The position numbers were made by a program, and so were the translations under genes. Below are positions 1-11,223 of a stretch of 64,000 bases of DNA, in pieces. The stretch spans positions 10,658,061-10,722,060 of the forward strand of contig OY986967.1 in assembly GCA_963920575.1 (NCBI GenBank), given 5' to 3'. Numbering within the stretch: position 1 is the stretch's first letter; every line of letters begins with the position of its first letter. Source of the DNA: Narthecium ossifragum (lineage: Eukaryota > Streptophyta > Magnoliopsida > Dioscoreales > Nartheciaceae). Under the pieces are notes generated by a model, which ran no database searches, was not told the DNA's origin, and was given only the letters and a program-made list of their open reading frames with translations.

Positions 1-85
1 AGGTATACCCAATAAACCCCTGGCTGCCTTGTTCTTTCCACGGTCTCGAAATTGTACTAATGATTTTGTTAAGATTGTCTAATAG

Positions 86-3000
86 ATGCTAAAGTTCCCG
101 GCTGATAAGCTGAACAATGGTGGGAACATCCGGACTGTGCTTGATGTCGGGTGTGGAGTCGCGAGCTTTGGGGCATACCTGTTGGCCCATGATATCATTG
201 CAATGTCGCTCGCGCCAAATGATGTGCATGAGAACCAGATACAATTTGCACTTGAGAGGGGGATCCCTTCAACTCTTGGTGTGCTGGGGACTAAGAGGTT
301 GCCTTACCCGAGTCGATCATTCGAGCTAGCCCATTGCTCTCGTTGTAGAATTGATTGGCTTCAGAGAGATGGGATTTTGCTGTTGGAATTGGATAGGTTG
401 CTGAGACCAGGTGGGTATTTTGTGTATTCTTCACCTGAGGCCTATGCTAAGGATGAGAAGAATCTGAGGATATGGAATAAGATGAGTGACCTTCTTCGAA
501 GAATGTGCTGGAGAGTAGCTTCTAAGAAAAATCAGACTGTAATATGGGTTAAACCTTCTACTAATGGGTGCTATGGCAGAAGGGATCCTGGAACACTTCC
601 TCCTTTGTGTGCTTCTGATGATGACCCTGATGCAGTGTGGAATGTGCCTTTGAATGCATGCATCACCCCATACTCAAAGAGTAAGTTCAACGAGCATGTG
701 TGATATTGCTTGGTGAATTACTTATCAATTTCGCGAATGACCTTGTTTCCTGAATGCTTGTCCATTTGTGAAATCTAAGCTATTTTGTAGATAAATAACA
801 GTGAATGGAATATTTGTTGATTAATTGTGGATATGTTTTATGGTGGATGTATATATGCTTTGCTATTGGATCTGACCTTGAAGTGAATATATGTTTGGAA
901 GTATTGCCTTGTATTACATGAAGCACATTCACTACAAGAAGCTAGTGTGGAGGGTTGTAATTATGAGGTGCACTCATAGGTAGAATAGCTATTAGCATCA
1001 AGATTGAGTCTTCACAAATGTCATGCAACTTAGGCAAGAAGTGCAGTACATGAAATTGACAATTGGATGATTAGGCTGACCTTGACAGGGATATTTTATA
1101 GGGAAAACCCGTATGATGATGTGTTTAACTCTTTATAAAGATCCAATTATTACTACCTCAGAGTCAAAAGGGTGCTTCTTGGTGCTAATTAAAGTAGCTC
1201 ATTTCTTGACCAGATGCAGCTGGTCGCCAAAGTTATCCACAACCTTGCAGCTTCAACAAGCATGCAATATTTTGAGTTCTATATTAAAGTTAAATTTCTT
1301 GTTCGCGATTTTCCTTTTATTTTATGCTTGCATGGTTGAAATTTGGATAACACTAGAATCCAACAGTAAGTTGTAGTAATCACTATGCAACCTTTTTTGA
1401 CTTTGTGGAGAGATATGCTTCTCATAAGCTCTGGTGTGTTTAATTTCTGGCACTAGATTTGAAGACTGATTATTCTTCAGGGATTGTGTTGTTGAAATGC
1501 TTTACAAACTTTTTTATTAAAGCAATTTGTTACACGAGAACTAAAGCTTTTTGTTTGTCTTTCGAGCCAGAATTTTTCATAGGGTTCACTTATTTGTCAT
1601 AGTTGCGCATTCCATGTGTTTCCAGCATCGTATCTTTTTGTATCTATTATCTTCTTTCATGATTCTTGCACAAATTGAAAATCAATAAGCTCTCACCATA
1701 TCTTTTGTCACTATTTTGCCTGTCCAGGTTTCTTGTTTTTATCGGTGTTATGAATATAATTATTCTTTGCAAGATATGTGTCAGTTACAATCGCTGAAAC
1801 TCGGCACAAGCCTCATGCTCGCAGCACATCTCTTCTCAGCTAATACATGTATCTGGCATGGGGTTTGTGCCGATAGATATATCGTGCTGGTCATTTATCA
1901 GTATGATACATATCGGTGCTGGTATGTGCCGAGCGGCACAGTAGTCCTTGATTCTTTGTTTCTCGATCAGAGGAGCTCGTAAAAATCATCTAAAGAACAA
2001 TAGTCCAGGGCTAAGCATGAGTAATATCAAACAGTAGACAGTAGAAATGTGAGTACTATGTATGCCTGAAATTTGGTAGAAATTGAAGCCTTATGGCTGT
2101 TGTGGAGAGATGCCTTTATGTAAGTGCGGTTCGAATTGGAGGATCGGTTTTGTATAAATCTAACCAAATATTGTTGGTAGCAAGATTGAAGAACAAAATG
2201 CTATTATCATATGAACAGCAAAAATCTGCAGATGATGCATTAATAATTATTACTCAAGCAGCAACCTAAATAGTCCTCATAAGTGGGTGAGTTGAGTGTC
2301 CATGGACATGTTGGACTTCAAATCTGGATTTTCTTTTGAAGAACTTGTCAAAGCTCATGTCGTTGGAGACATGCTTTAATAAGCACAAACAGCAAAGAAT
2401 GGTGCTTCCAGAATTGATCAGATTTGTTTGCCTTGTTCAAATCTGTTCCGCTATATGCAACTGAGTCTGTCAATGTTACTGCTTACTGGTCCTGTCAGTT
2501 GAGTGTCTTGCTTAATCTGTATTCGTCGATTTTGCTGTCATGGAGTCTCTGAATAAAAAATGAGAATTTTCTCTTGAAGAAGTTGTTAAAGCTCGTGTTG
2601 TTGGTGACATGCTTTAATAGGCACAAATAGCAAAGGAACACACTTCCAGAATTAATCATTCTTGTTCGGCCGGTTGAAATTAACTCCATATATACGTTGG
2701 GCCTGTGAATGTTACTCTTGCGGTCAATTGAGTGGTTTATTTTAGCTGTTTTAGTGGAAATTGTTTGACGTCTGCAATTTGGATTTTAGTCTCTCTCTCA
2801 AACTTATTCACTATTTTTTTGCCAAATTATCTGCCTTAAATTTCATCTGCATTTGTCTTTGGAATGTAAGCATATAGCAGTCTGATACTTGCACTATATG
2901 TGAGTTTTTTGGCATGGTCTCTTTAAAGTAAGGAGGATGCTGTTCTAGAAGCCTACACCGTTCTTGACGCCCCTTTTAGGACTGATCTAGTAGTAGCTTG

Positions 3001-6000
3001 AACAAGCAAATTGGTTGTTATCTCCTGTACTTGTTTCATCATTATGGGCTTTGACTGATTGTATGATTGTCACTCGAATGCATAGAGCTCTAAACATTGC
3101 AAGGACTTGCTTTTTGTTAAGGTTACTTGTGCCGACTCTTTTGTTATTCTGCTTCTTTATATTGTTTAATGAAGTGACATATCGCATTTTAAGTGTTTCT
3201 CAAATATATTGTGATTAACGCTTTGAACTAATTGGCATGAAAAATGAAAAGCTTTCGGCTTGATCATAGTCTAGAGATGAGTTTTGAGAGTTATTATTCA
3301 ATTGTCTGGCAAAACATCATCTTATAGATTTCTGGCTATGCTCTTTGTACAGTTTGTCATGATTCATGGGTGATGGATAAATACTTTGAAAACAATCACC
3401 TCCATTGGCCACTCTCCAGTGTAGGAGATAAGATGTATCCTCAGATAATAGTGCTTTGGTATAACGTATAAACATCAAACTTCTTCTGGATATGTGGAAG
3501 CCTTTTGTAACAAAAGATGGTCTATTGGCTGCAGTGTAGTCTCGTTTTGCCTTATAGCCCATTATTCAGAGGCCAGTACAGTTTCAAGTTTAACTATTCC
3601 AATTTTTGACCTTTAGGAACCAATAGGGTAGATTTTTGTACTGCCAACTGGCTTTTAGCTATGACGACTTGTCCACATTTATCTTGGAAGAGACTTTGGC
3701 CCAGTTCTGGGAGGGTTTTGTCTCTTTGATGCTGTTCATGAAAGCGGGTCACTATCGATTGGAGCCTTGCACCATATTCAGCAGCATAATGTTGGGATAA
3801 GGCTTTCGTAACAATGTCGATGTTTTTGGATGCTAACAGGAAAGTAGTGTTACTAAGTTGAGCCTAGATTTTAATCAGGTAATTGCTTATGCTAGTTGTG
3901 GTATTTCTTGGTTTAAGCCTTTAAGGTATGGAACTTCCTCTAGAGAAATTCCTGCCTTTTAACCTTTGAATACTTCTTTCGGGTTCGGGTTGGGTCTTGC
4001 AAATAGTTAGTGCAGCTATTTGGTGTCATTCTAGTATTATTAGCTCTTTTTAAGCTCCTTAGTGTCTTGTACAATTAAGCTTCACTATGTTTCACTTTCA
4101 TGTGATTCTTGATGCCAATCCAGGATAATGCTGAGTGTCCTGTCCAGCATGTAATTTACTGGTATTACTAGCATGATCCATACACTTGGCGTGGGGTCCA
4201 TGCCAAGCATATTTCTATTCTTTTGGCTACATGTCAAGTATCAACATGTAGAAACTTGATACCAACTGCCAAGAAAGAACATTTTCCTTTATGGTCTTTG
4301 TAGTGGAAATTACCAGTTTCTTTAGTTACTCTATGATCTTGCATAGTTGGCAATGTTAATCATCTTCTATTCTGGAAACAGAAATTTGTAAGGCGAAAGG
4401 AAGCGAGTTGGTTCCATGGCCACAAAGGCTCACATCACCACCACCACGTTTAGAAGAGCTTGCTGTCACTGTGGAGAAGTATCACGAAGACAATGTCAGT
4501 TCCCAATGGACTTGCCTTTCTGGCTTAGCTATTTTTTCCCCAATTATTCACAAGCTTCTCTCCTCCTGCTTCCAATCATAATATTCATAATAATCTGATG
4601 CAGGAAATATGGACGTGGAGAGTTAAACAGTACTGGAAGCAGATGAAGTCTGAGATTGAAAAGAACTCTTTCAGAAACATTATGGATATGAGGGCAAATC
4701 TTGGTGGATTTGCAGCATCACTAGAAGATAAACACGTATGGGTGATGAATGCTGTCCCTGTGAACGAGTCTGGAAAGCTGAGGGTTATTTATGATCGAGG
4801 TTTAATTGGAACAATTCATGACTGGTATGCAGTTTTAAAATTACAAGGTTCTTTTATTGTATTTTCTTGTTTTTTTACTGTAAAGATCTTCCTCTATATG
4901 TTTTGATCTTTCATGTGGCAAAAATAGCTATCTTTCTATTCTTCTTGAGTCTGAAAGGCAGAAAAATCTCCATAATGTGTCTCTTCTCATTCTCTTAAAT
5001 CCAATGTCCTATAATTGATCATAATAGTTATTAGCGTTTCTTTCTCTAGCCCATCATGATTTTGAGGCTTAAATGCCTTCAGGCAGATATTGCATACTTA
5101 TGTGCATATTGAACTTTATAACAAGCTTTGTAAATGTAAAAGGGTCATGCTGTTCAAAATTTCACCTGAACATAATAATGCAACGTAGAAAAAGGTAGAA
5201 GGGCCTTGAAATAAGTTGAAATATATTTGTTTTATGGTCATCCAAGTGATGCAGCTAAATGAATAAGTTGAAATATATTTGTTTTATTATCTCTCTGTTG
5301 TGAGAAATGTTTGATTTATTATTGGTTCCGAAGTAAGTAGAAGGGCCTTGAAATACTGGGTTTATGATGTTATAACAACATACATTTTGGACTCGAACAT
5401 TGGAGACTAGAAGACATAACATGCTTTCTTACCCTAAGCTGATGCTAGTGTCTAAGATCCCAAAAGGTTTGGCATATGAGTTTGAAAGTTCAAACAAATC
5501 CTATCTCTAAGACCAAGGAATGCAAGTGCTAAATATAATTTTTTATAAGTGTCATATGAGTATGAAAGTTGAAGGATTGTAATTGCCTGTTTCAAAGTTT
5601 TTTTAAATTTTGAATAAAATCCTAAAAGCAATGGGTTCAAAGAATTTGAACCTTGGGGATCTGACCTCTCATACCTACTAATTGGTAGACCTGAAAGGCA
5701 TTTTCTCTAACTCCCAAAAAGGGCATTATATGGACTTGATTAAAAGGGATCAGTTGGCTGAAGATCGGGATTTCTTTCTTGTTTCTAGAATTCACTTGTA
5801 GCATACCATATATTAACAGGTTGACATAACTTTTTTACCACATGCCTCCCCATAGTGACAATTTTTTCCAAAATCAGACTTCGTTCTTCAGGTTCTTGGG
5901 CCATCCATCTTTTTTGAACCACATCCTTTACAAGGTATGGTTAAAACATCTATGACCCTAATAAACGGACAAACCAGTGGTTGACTGAAAATTGCAATCT

Positions 6001-7429
6001 CCACTTGATCTCGGTTATGTGATGAACATGACATTTGATCTATTAGTCTGCTGATAAGCTGTTTAATTAGAATTCCTTTTATCATTTATTGTAGTGAAAA
6101 GAGGAAATGAGAATCATCGGAGTGCATTGAAGAGTGTGATTAGCTGGTGAAAGTTTAATGCTTTTCGAAGGAAAGTTCCCTGTAATGGTTTTCCAAACTT
6201 GATTTTGTGGAAGACGATGCTTTTGATAGGATGATATTCAGAATATTGTCGATTTCAATCATTAATGCACAAATGAAGAACTGGAGAACTCTGATTTGTA
6301 GTTTTTGAAGTTGTAAGATTGTAGATAGTGTTAAGAGTTTGGATTCTGAATTTACATGTAGGTTAAGTTCTATGAAGTCAAATTGTGCGGATTTTGAAGT
6401 TTCTTCATTGTCAAATTCATTAGAATGCTTCAAACGTTAAGCATAAAATGAGCACTCTTATATAGAAAGTTAATAATGAGCAAGGAAAGGGATTTGGTAC
6501 AAAATCGAGAAGGTGATTGGACAGATGGAGAGTGGTAGCTCTTTTGACATCACATTTGAGCTAATACAACTTGCAGCACCTATAGAAAACTTAAACGGTC
6601 CAGAAGAGAAGATGATGGTGAGTTATTGCATGTGCAAAACAATATAGCTAACTTGGGGAAAGGATATGCCATATTATATCTTTTGGAAAGTTGATTGTCT
6701 GCAATACCTTTCTGAAGTTATTGTTGTATTCGCATGTTGTATATTAGCTGGACAAGACAAAAGCTTGTGTCAGTTTGTTGTAAATTGACTACCATAGACA
6801 TGTAGTTTTTGTATTAAAGTCTATGTTACTGGATTGATTAGTGTCACAGGTTTATGATTCTGCTTGAAAGAAGAATAAAACTGAAAGTATTGGTAGATCC
6901 TTAATGACAAGTCTCTTATAGGGACCAAAGAAAAGTGTAGAATGTGTCCAAACTATGCTTCAGAAATCCAGCAAAAGTTATAGTCAATGATGTAAACTGC
7001 AGGCGTATCATATGAACGCAATATCAGGCAAACATCGATATACCATGTTTATGTTACCAGTAGTTCTTGTTTTGATTGTTGTTTGACTGACTTCTTACTG
7101 ATGTACACTGTAGGTGCGAATCATTTTCCACTTATCCACGAACCTATGACCTACTTCATGCTTCGGGCTTATTCTCTGAGATAGAGATTCAAGGTTGTAG
7201 TTCGGAGGATCTGCTCATCGAGATGGACCGGATTCTGCGACCTATGGGCTTTGTCATTATCAGAGACAAAGTCTCTGTGATAAACTACATTCGGAGGTTC
7301 TTGACGGCCTTGAGATGGGATGCCTGGTCTTCAGAAGTGGAACCAGAGGTCGATGCTCTTTCCTCAGGTGAAGAGAGGGTTTTGATTGCAAGGAAGAGGT
7401 TGTGGAAGGAGGGTCCTGAAACCATGTAA
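86..7429 (+). CDS. PMT/QUASIMODO2-type putative methyltransferase, 3' part (4 exons)
   Basis: Plant putative S-adenosylmethionine methyltransferase of the DUF248 (Methyltransf_29) family; known members are Golgi type II membrane proteins linked to pectin methylation. I infer exons 86-680, 4382-4494, 4604-4824 and 7114-7429. All junctions fit GT-AG and the joined exons stay in phase for 414 codons plus TAA. Exon 1 carries the SAM-binding motif I ([15 protein letters not shown]), then [28 protein letters not shown] and [13 protein letters not shown]. Exon 3 carries the second-half hallmark [16 protein letters not shown] and VIYDRGLIG; exon 4 has TYDLLHA and [11 protein letters not shown]. Family proteins are about 600 residues, so roughly 200 N-terminal residues (tail, membrane anchor) lie left of the window; position 86 is a splice acceptor (AG at 84-85), not a start. 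It resembles the PMT3/8/9 group, but I cannot assign one member. No defect seen; probably functional. Confidence 0.93.
681..4381 (+). other. Intron 1 of the PMT gene (3.7 kb)
   Basis: Donor GTAAGT at 681 and acceptor CAG at 4379-4381. The intron is AT-rich with many stops in all frames and no recognisable coding domain. It contains an imperfect direct duplication: the stretch around 2333-2425 (GACATGCTTTAATAAGCAC and flanks) returns around 2567-2660 with scattered substitutions. Short open frames inside it look like chance. Confidence 0.85.
4825..7113 (+). other. Intron 3 of the PMT gene (2.3 kb)
   Basis: Donor GTATGC at 4825 and acceptor TAG at 7111-7113; the Trp codon of the conserved HDWCE(S/A)[13 protein letters not shown] stretch is split 2+1 across it. 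No gene-like frame seen. A short direct repeat (TAAGTTGAAATATATTTG) occurs near 5212 and 5263. Intron 2 (4495-4603) is only 109 bases. Confidence 0.85.
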
Positions 7430-7948
7430 AGATAACAAAGCATGATGTACATTTTCAATTTTCCTTTCCAGTTCCACGTTTCTCATATGATACAAGGTCT
7501 TGACTAGGGTAAAGCCACCTTTTCTCTTTGTTTATAGTTTTCAGGTCTTAAGATTTTGCATCTTTTGCTCCAATGTGTATCATTTCGTTTGCATTTTGGT
7601 TTTGATTGTTTCATATTTTGGGTTCTGTAGCAATATTATAGCTTTTGTGATAAGCCCATTGACGTAGTCTTTAGCACCAACAGTATGATGAAGTGTTCAA
7701 ACATGCATGTAAAGCACTTTATTTTGAGTATGAAAATTTTCTACAAAATTTTACACACATTGCATAAAAGAGAAGCAGTAAGTGATCAGGAGGATTTCAT
7801 GATCACTAGACTAACCAAAAAGCATGGTCCCCAATAACTTAGAAACATGCAAGAGTTTTGTACGAAATACAGCTAGTAAACATCAACGCCTCCTTGTTAG
7901 TTCTTCTGCAGGAGATAATGTGGGCAAACTGAGACCATACTTGGCATT
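7430..7948. other. 3' flank of the PMT gene, no gene seen
   Basis: AT-rich sequence after the stop codon, presumably the 3' untranslated region and intergenic DNA. No domain, repeat or RNA gene recognised. Confidence 0.5.
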
Positions 7949-8546
7949 TGGAGCATTTGGAAGGATCGTAACATTGTATTCAATTTGGAGGACGGTTTAA
8001 CGGAGGCTTTGGCTTGCAGAGTTTTCAGACTGGTTAAGGAGTAGTCGCGGTTGGGTTCTAAGACTGGTGCTAACTATGATGTATCTAGGCCTTGTCATAG
8101 ACTTCAGGTTTTACAGACGGAAGCATTCTTCGAGCCCAATTCCTTCTCTGCAGCTATTGACATGGTATGCTCTTCTCACTCTGGCTCCTTAGACTAGGCG
8201 TTGGGTTGGCCGGTTGGTGTGGGTTCGGCTTTACATGGTGAGATGGCAGCGGTGGCTTGCTATTAGAGAGGCACGGTCGAGGGGCATTACTAAGCTTATG
8301 GTGAAATCTGATTCTTTGGAGACTGTTCAGATCCTCAATGGTGTCAGACTATGGCCGAAGGAGCTAGAGGGCTTGACGAGGGAGATATGGTTTGAAGTGT
8401 TAGCTTTTGAGTCGGTGTCCTTTTTGCATATTCCCATGCTTAGCAATTGTGTAGCATATAGCATTGCTCGTTACTGTCGTAGTCTCCAAACGAGTTTTGT
8501 TTGGTCGAGTGTTGATGGGCCTGCGGCACTAGATTGTATTCGGTAG
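7949..8546 (+). pseudogene. Decayed RNase H-like fragment of a non-LTR (LINE) type element
   Basis: The stretch WSIWKDRNIVFN followed by a stop, then GEMAAVA, a frame break near 8262, and IREARSRGITKLMVKSDS in another frame is the layout of the C-terminal zinc-binding/RNase H part of plant LINE polyproteins (family RVT_3). The glutamate (GEMAAV) and second aspartate (VKSDS) of the active site remain. The last conserved aspartate, expected in N-x-VADxLA, is tyrosine here (NCVAYSIA), and the first aspartate strand is not found. No reverse transcriptase or poly-A tail is seen. A host-derived RNase H fragment is possible but less likely. Not functional. Confidence 0.6.
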
Positions 8547-8628
8547 TGTGCTGTGATCGTTAGCTTTTTGGCTCGTCTAATAAAAAACGCTGTGTTTTTC
8601 TATGTTCAATGTTGTGTTTTTATCGGTA

Positions 8629-9396
8629 CTATAGAAAACGCTGCTCTCTGCTGCCCCCATGGCTGCCGCATGAACTTGCGCAACCTATGCAGCTCTTCCA
8701 CAACTTCATGGCAAGCCTCTCTTCTCTATTAACACTCAAACAACTCCTCACACCAAACTCTTCCAGTAGCTCCATTCCAACTTCCATCATTACTTTCTTG
8801 TCCGATATACTCCCCATCCGATTGGTTTTCAATGCAGAGAGGAAAACTAATGCAAGACACTGTATCACTTTGCTATGTCCCAAGTAATAGAGTGCTTCCT
8901 TGCCTGTGATGAGCTCCAAGAGAACCACTCCAAAGCTATAAACGTCACTCTTTTCTGTTAACAGACTTGTCTGCAAGTAGTCTAGATCCAAGTAGCCACG
9001 CGTGCCTTGTATCATTGCGGCGAATTTATCATCGTTTATGGCTGCTAGAATGGATGTTTCAAAGTCTACCACCTTTGCATCACAGTTTTGATCCAGGAGG
9101 ATGTTGGAGGAATTCACATCTCCATGGATGATTGGTGTATGTGCTGAAGAATGTAAGTATGCTAGTGCCTCGGCACACTCTATAGCAATCGCTATACGAG
9201 CATCGAAAGCCAATTCGTGGTTGCTATGCCTTGTGGGGATATGCTGAGGAAGAGCTCCATTGACGACGAACTCGTACACTAACATAGCAATTTTTAGCTC
9301 CAAACAACAACCCAATAGTTTAACCACGTGGTTGATCTGAGAAAGGATCACCATCTCGTTCACAAATGATTCCTTCTTGTCCTCATCAATATTCTA
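8629..9396 (-). pseudogene. Wall-associated-kinase-like receptor kinase, truncated pseudogene
   Basis: C-terminal two-thirds of a serine/threonine kinase domain of the WAK/WAKL group: VILSQINH, VKLLGCCLE, LVYEFV, ECAEALAYLHSSA, HGDVNSSNILLD, GTRGYLDLDYLQT, LTEKSDVYSFGVVLLELITGKEAL. WAKs normally sit in the plasma membrane with a cell-wall-binding ectodomain; that, the membrane span, the glycine loop and the ATP lysine are absent. Defects: a two-residue gap after INH, DFG replaced by DFE, the catalytic HRD position reading HGD (usual in WAKs), and a frameshift near 8707, beyond which the WAK tail (EVVEELHRLRKFM) continues in another frame. Homology stops at about 9396, directly at the Copia LTR starting at 9401, so that insertion probably removed or separated the 5' part. 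Confidence 0.85.
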
Positions 9397-9791
9397 TTGG
9401 TGTTGGCTCAACTTAACCATACCGGGTCTGGTTCTCTTATCAGGTCGGGTTTGGTTTTATTTGAGTTACTTGTAGCTCATGTTATAAGGGCACTCTAGAG
9501 AGAGAAAAAAAGAAGAAAAAAAAAGAAAGAGAGCTCAATATTCTCATCAACTCTTTTGAGATCAAAAGGAGTGAGAGAGAGGTTGAGGTGGGAGACCTAG
9601 GTTTTGGAGGAAGCTTAGGAGTGAGAGAGGGGTGTGGTTGAGTCTTGTATGGTTGGGAGAAAAGTGTAAAATGGTGTACTCCCTTATTTCTTTTGCCTCA
9701 TCATAGTAAAGACTTGCTGAGCTTTGCTCAATCCGTGGATGTAGCCCAACTTGGGTGAACCACGTAAATCTTCTTCTCTTGTTTGTGATTG

Positions 9792-11044
9792 TGATACGAG
9801 TCGATCCGACTCGACCAACTGGACCCGAACCCAGAAGAGGAACCAAACTGGTTCAGCCTCTTTTCTACTTTGACTTGGACTTCCTTAGTTCAAACTAGAG
9901 TATTTGATTAGGATTTATCATTAGTCTTTTATATTTAATTGAGTCCTGGTTGATATTTGAGTTAGTAAGTTAAGTTGAGATTGAAAGCCTTATTACTTGC
10001 TAATTAAGCAAGGGGTTTTTTTAGTTGGATTAGGACTCTGTCAAAGCCTCTATAAAAGGGACCTCATTAGTTTGTATTGGAAGAATAATGAATGAAGAAT
10101 TAAGAATAGTTGATAGAATATCATAGGAGTAGAAAATCATAGGAGTAGAGGTAATGTAGCTTCCACCAGAAAATCCATCATAGATTCACTTTCTTCCCCG
10201 TCGGTCATCTTCTCCGCAGCCGGCACCGCCTCCACCAGTGTTTCTCTCTCCACGTCAGCGCCACGTCAGCACTCTCTCTCTCCTCGCCACCTGCCACCTC
10301 AGCATCATCTTCCTCCTCTCTTCCTCAAGCCGAACCCTACCTTCCCGCCGATCTCCTCCGTCAAGCCTCTCCAGCCGTCCCCGTCGCCAACCAAGGCCAC
10401 CTCCGACTTCGCCTATCTCCCACAACTCCGACCAACCCCTCCATCGCCTGCATCGTCTTCTTCGGCGAAATCCCCGTCGTTCCCCACTTCACAGCCGCCA
10501 CTGCCTTCCACGACCCCGACCCCCATTAATCTCCCAGAACCGTTCCTCGTCTCCCCACGATCCTTCCCGACGTCCCAAGAATCCCCGCCGAGCTTCCTGT
10601 CGTCGTCCCCGACGCCGATCTACTCTAAACCCACCTCTGGCCACACCCGATCCCGCCGATCTAGACCTTCCCTGGCCAATCCACTCTGGTGGATCTCTTT
10701 CCCATCAACCCACGAACCTCACTGCCAAGGTCCCGACCACCGGCGACGCCCCTACGCCGGCGATCCACTCCGGCAGCCCTCAGCCATCAGATCCAGTCCG
10801 GTTCAGCCCAACCAACTGACTTAGCCACATCCAGCCAATTGAACCTGGTCAACCTGATCCAGATCAATTCAGACTTGACCCAGTCAAGTCCTATCCAATC
10901 AGGCTAGCCAGATCTGAACCATATAAGCCAGATTCAGCCAATTGGACTCAAATCAAGTCCTATCAGGCCAATTCTGATCAATTCTGTTCGATTGGAGCAG
11001 TAGAGACCCGATACGAGAGGATTACGAGTAGACCGCTCGTACCA
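9792..11044 (+). repeat. Solo LTR, family LTR-A (copy A1)
   Basis: 1,253 bp beginning TGATACGAG and ending CTCGTACCA; the family's ends are the inverted pair TGATACGAG/CTCGTATCA, with one substitution here. Flanks GATTG and AATTG are a 5-bp target duplication with one change. There is no internal region, so it is a solo LTR left by LTR-LTR recombination. A TATA box (TATAAAA) is at 10051-10057. The CT-rich stretch 10170-10800 holds a long open frame that I regard as non-coding. The same family gives copy A2 and the complete element at 53001-57511. Confidence 0.85.
10051..10057 (+). promoter_or_regulatory. TATA box of solo LTR-A1
   Basis: CTCTATAAAAGGGACCTCA context, conserved in copy A2 (11998-12004) and, reverse-complemented, in both LTRs of the complete element (54042-54048, 57231-57237). 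Conservation across four copies supports it as the LTR promoter core. Confidence 0.7.
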
Positions 11045-11190
11045 AATTGCTTGTTAGTATTCATCTATTATATGTTGCAGGTTTTCCTAGTTGATCTATC
11101 CATCAAAAACAAGGTCCTTGGATTGTTGCTCTTAAGGTGTTTGATTGAAGGCCTTAGTGAGTTTTGGTGTGCACATAGAGTGTTTACAGG

Positions 11191-11202
11191 TGGTATCAGA
11201 GC
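11191..11202 (+). other. Primer binding site, tRNA-iMet type (Copia)
   Basis: TGGTATCAGAGC, the usual complement of the initiator-methionine tRNA 3' end, two bases after the LTR end. It fixes the LTR border and the element's orientation. Confidence 0.9.
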
Positions 11203-11223
11203 TCCGGGTTGGTTTTGTTCGCG

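Larger units (their letters stand above)
9401..11188 (+). repeat. Copia 5' LTR, interrupted by solo LTR-A1
   Basis: Begins TGTTGGCTCAAC and ends GTGTTTACA two bases before the primer site, giving TGT...ACA ends. Positions 9792-11044 plus one target copy belong to the nested LTR. It abuts the WAK pseudogene. No partner LTR remains in the window. Confidence 0.75.

Noticed and set aside
1113..1982. Small plus-strand frames (87-88 codons)
   Set aside because: Inside PMT intron 1, with no similarity to the flanking exons or any known domain.
10238..10819. 193-codon plus-strand open frame rich in Pro, Arg and Ser
   Set aside because: Lies wholly inside solo LTR-A1 in a CT-rich stretch. The matching segment in other LTR-A copies is open in different frames, so it is compositional.
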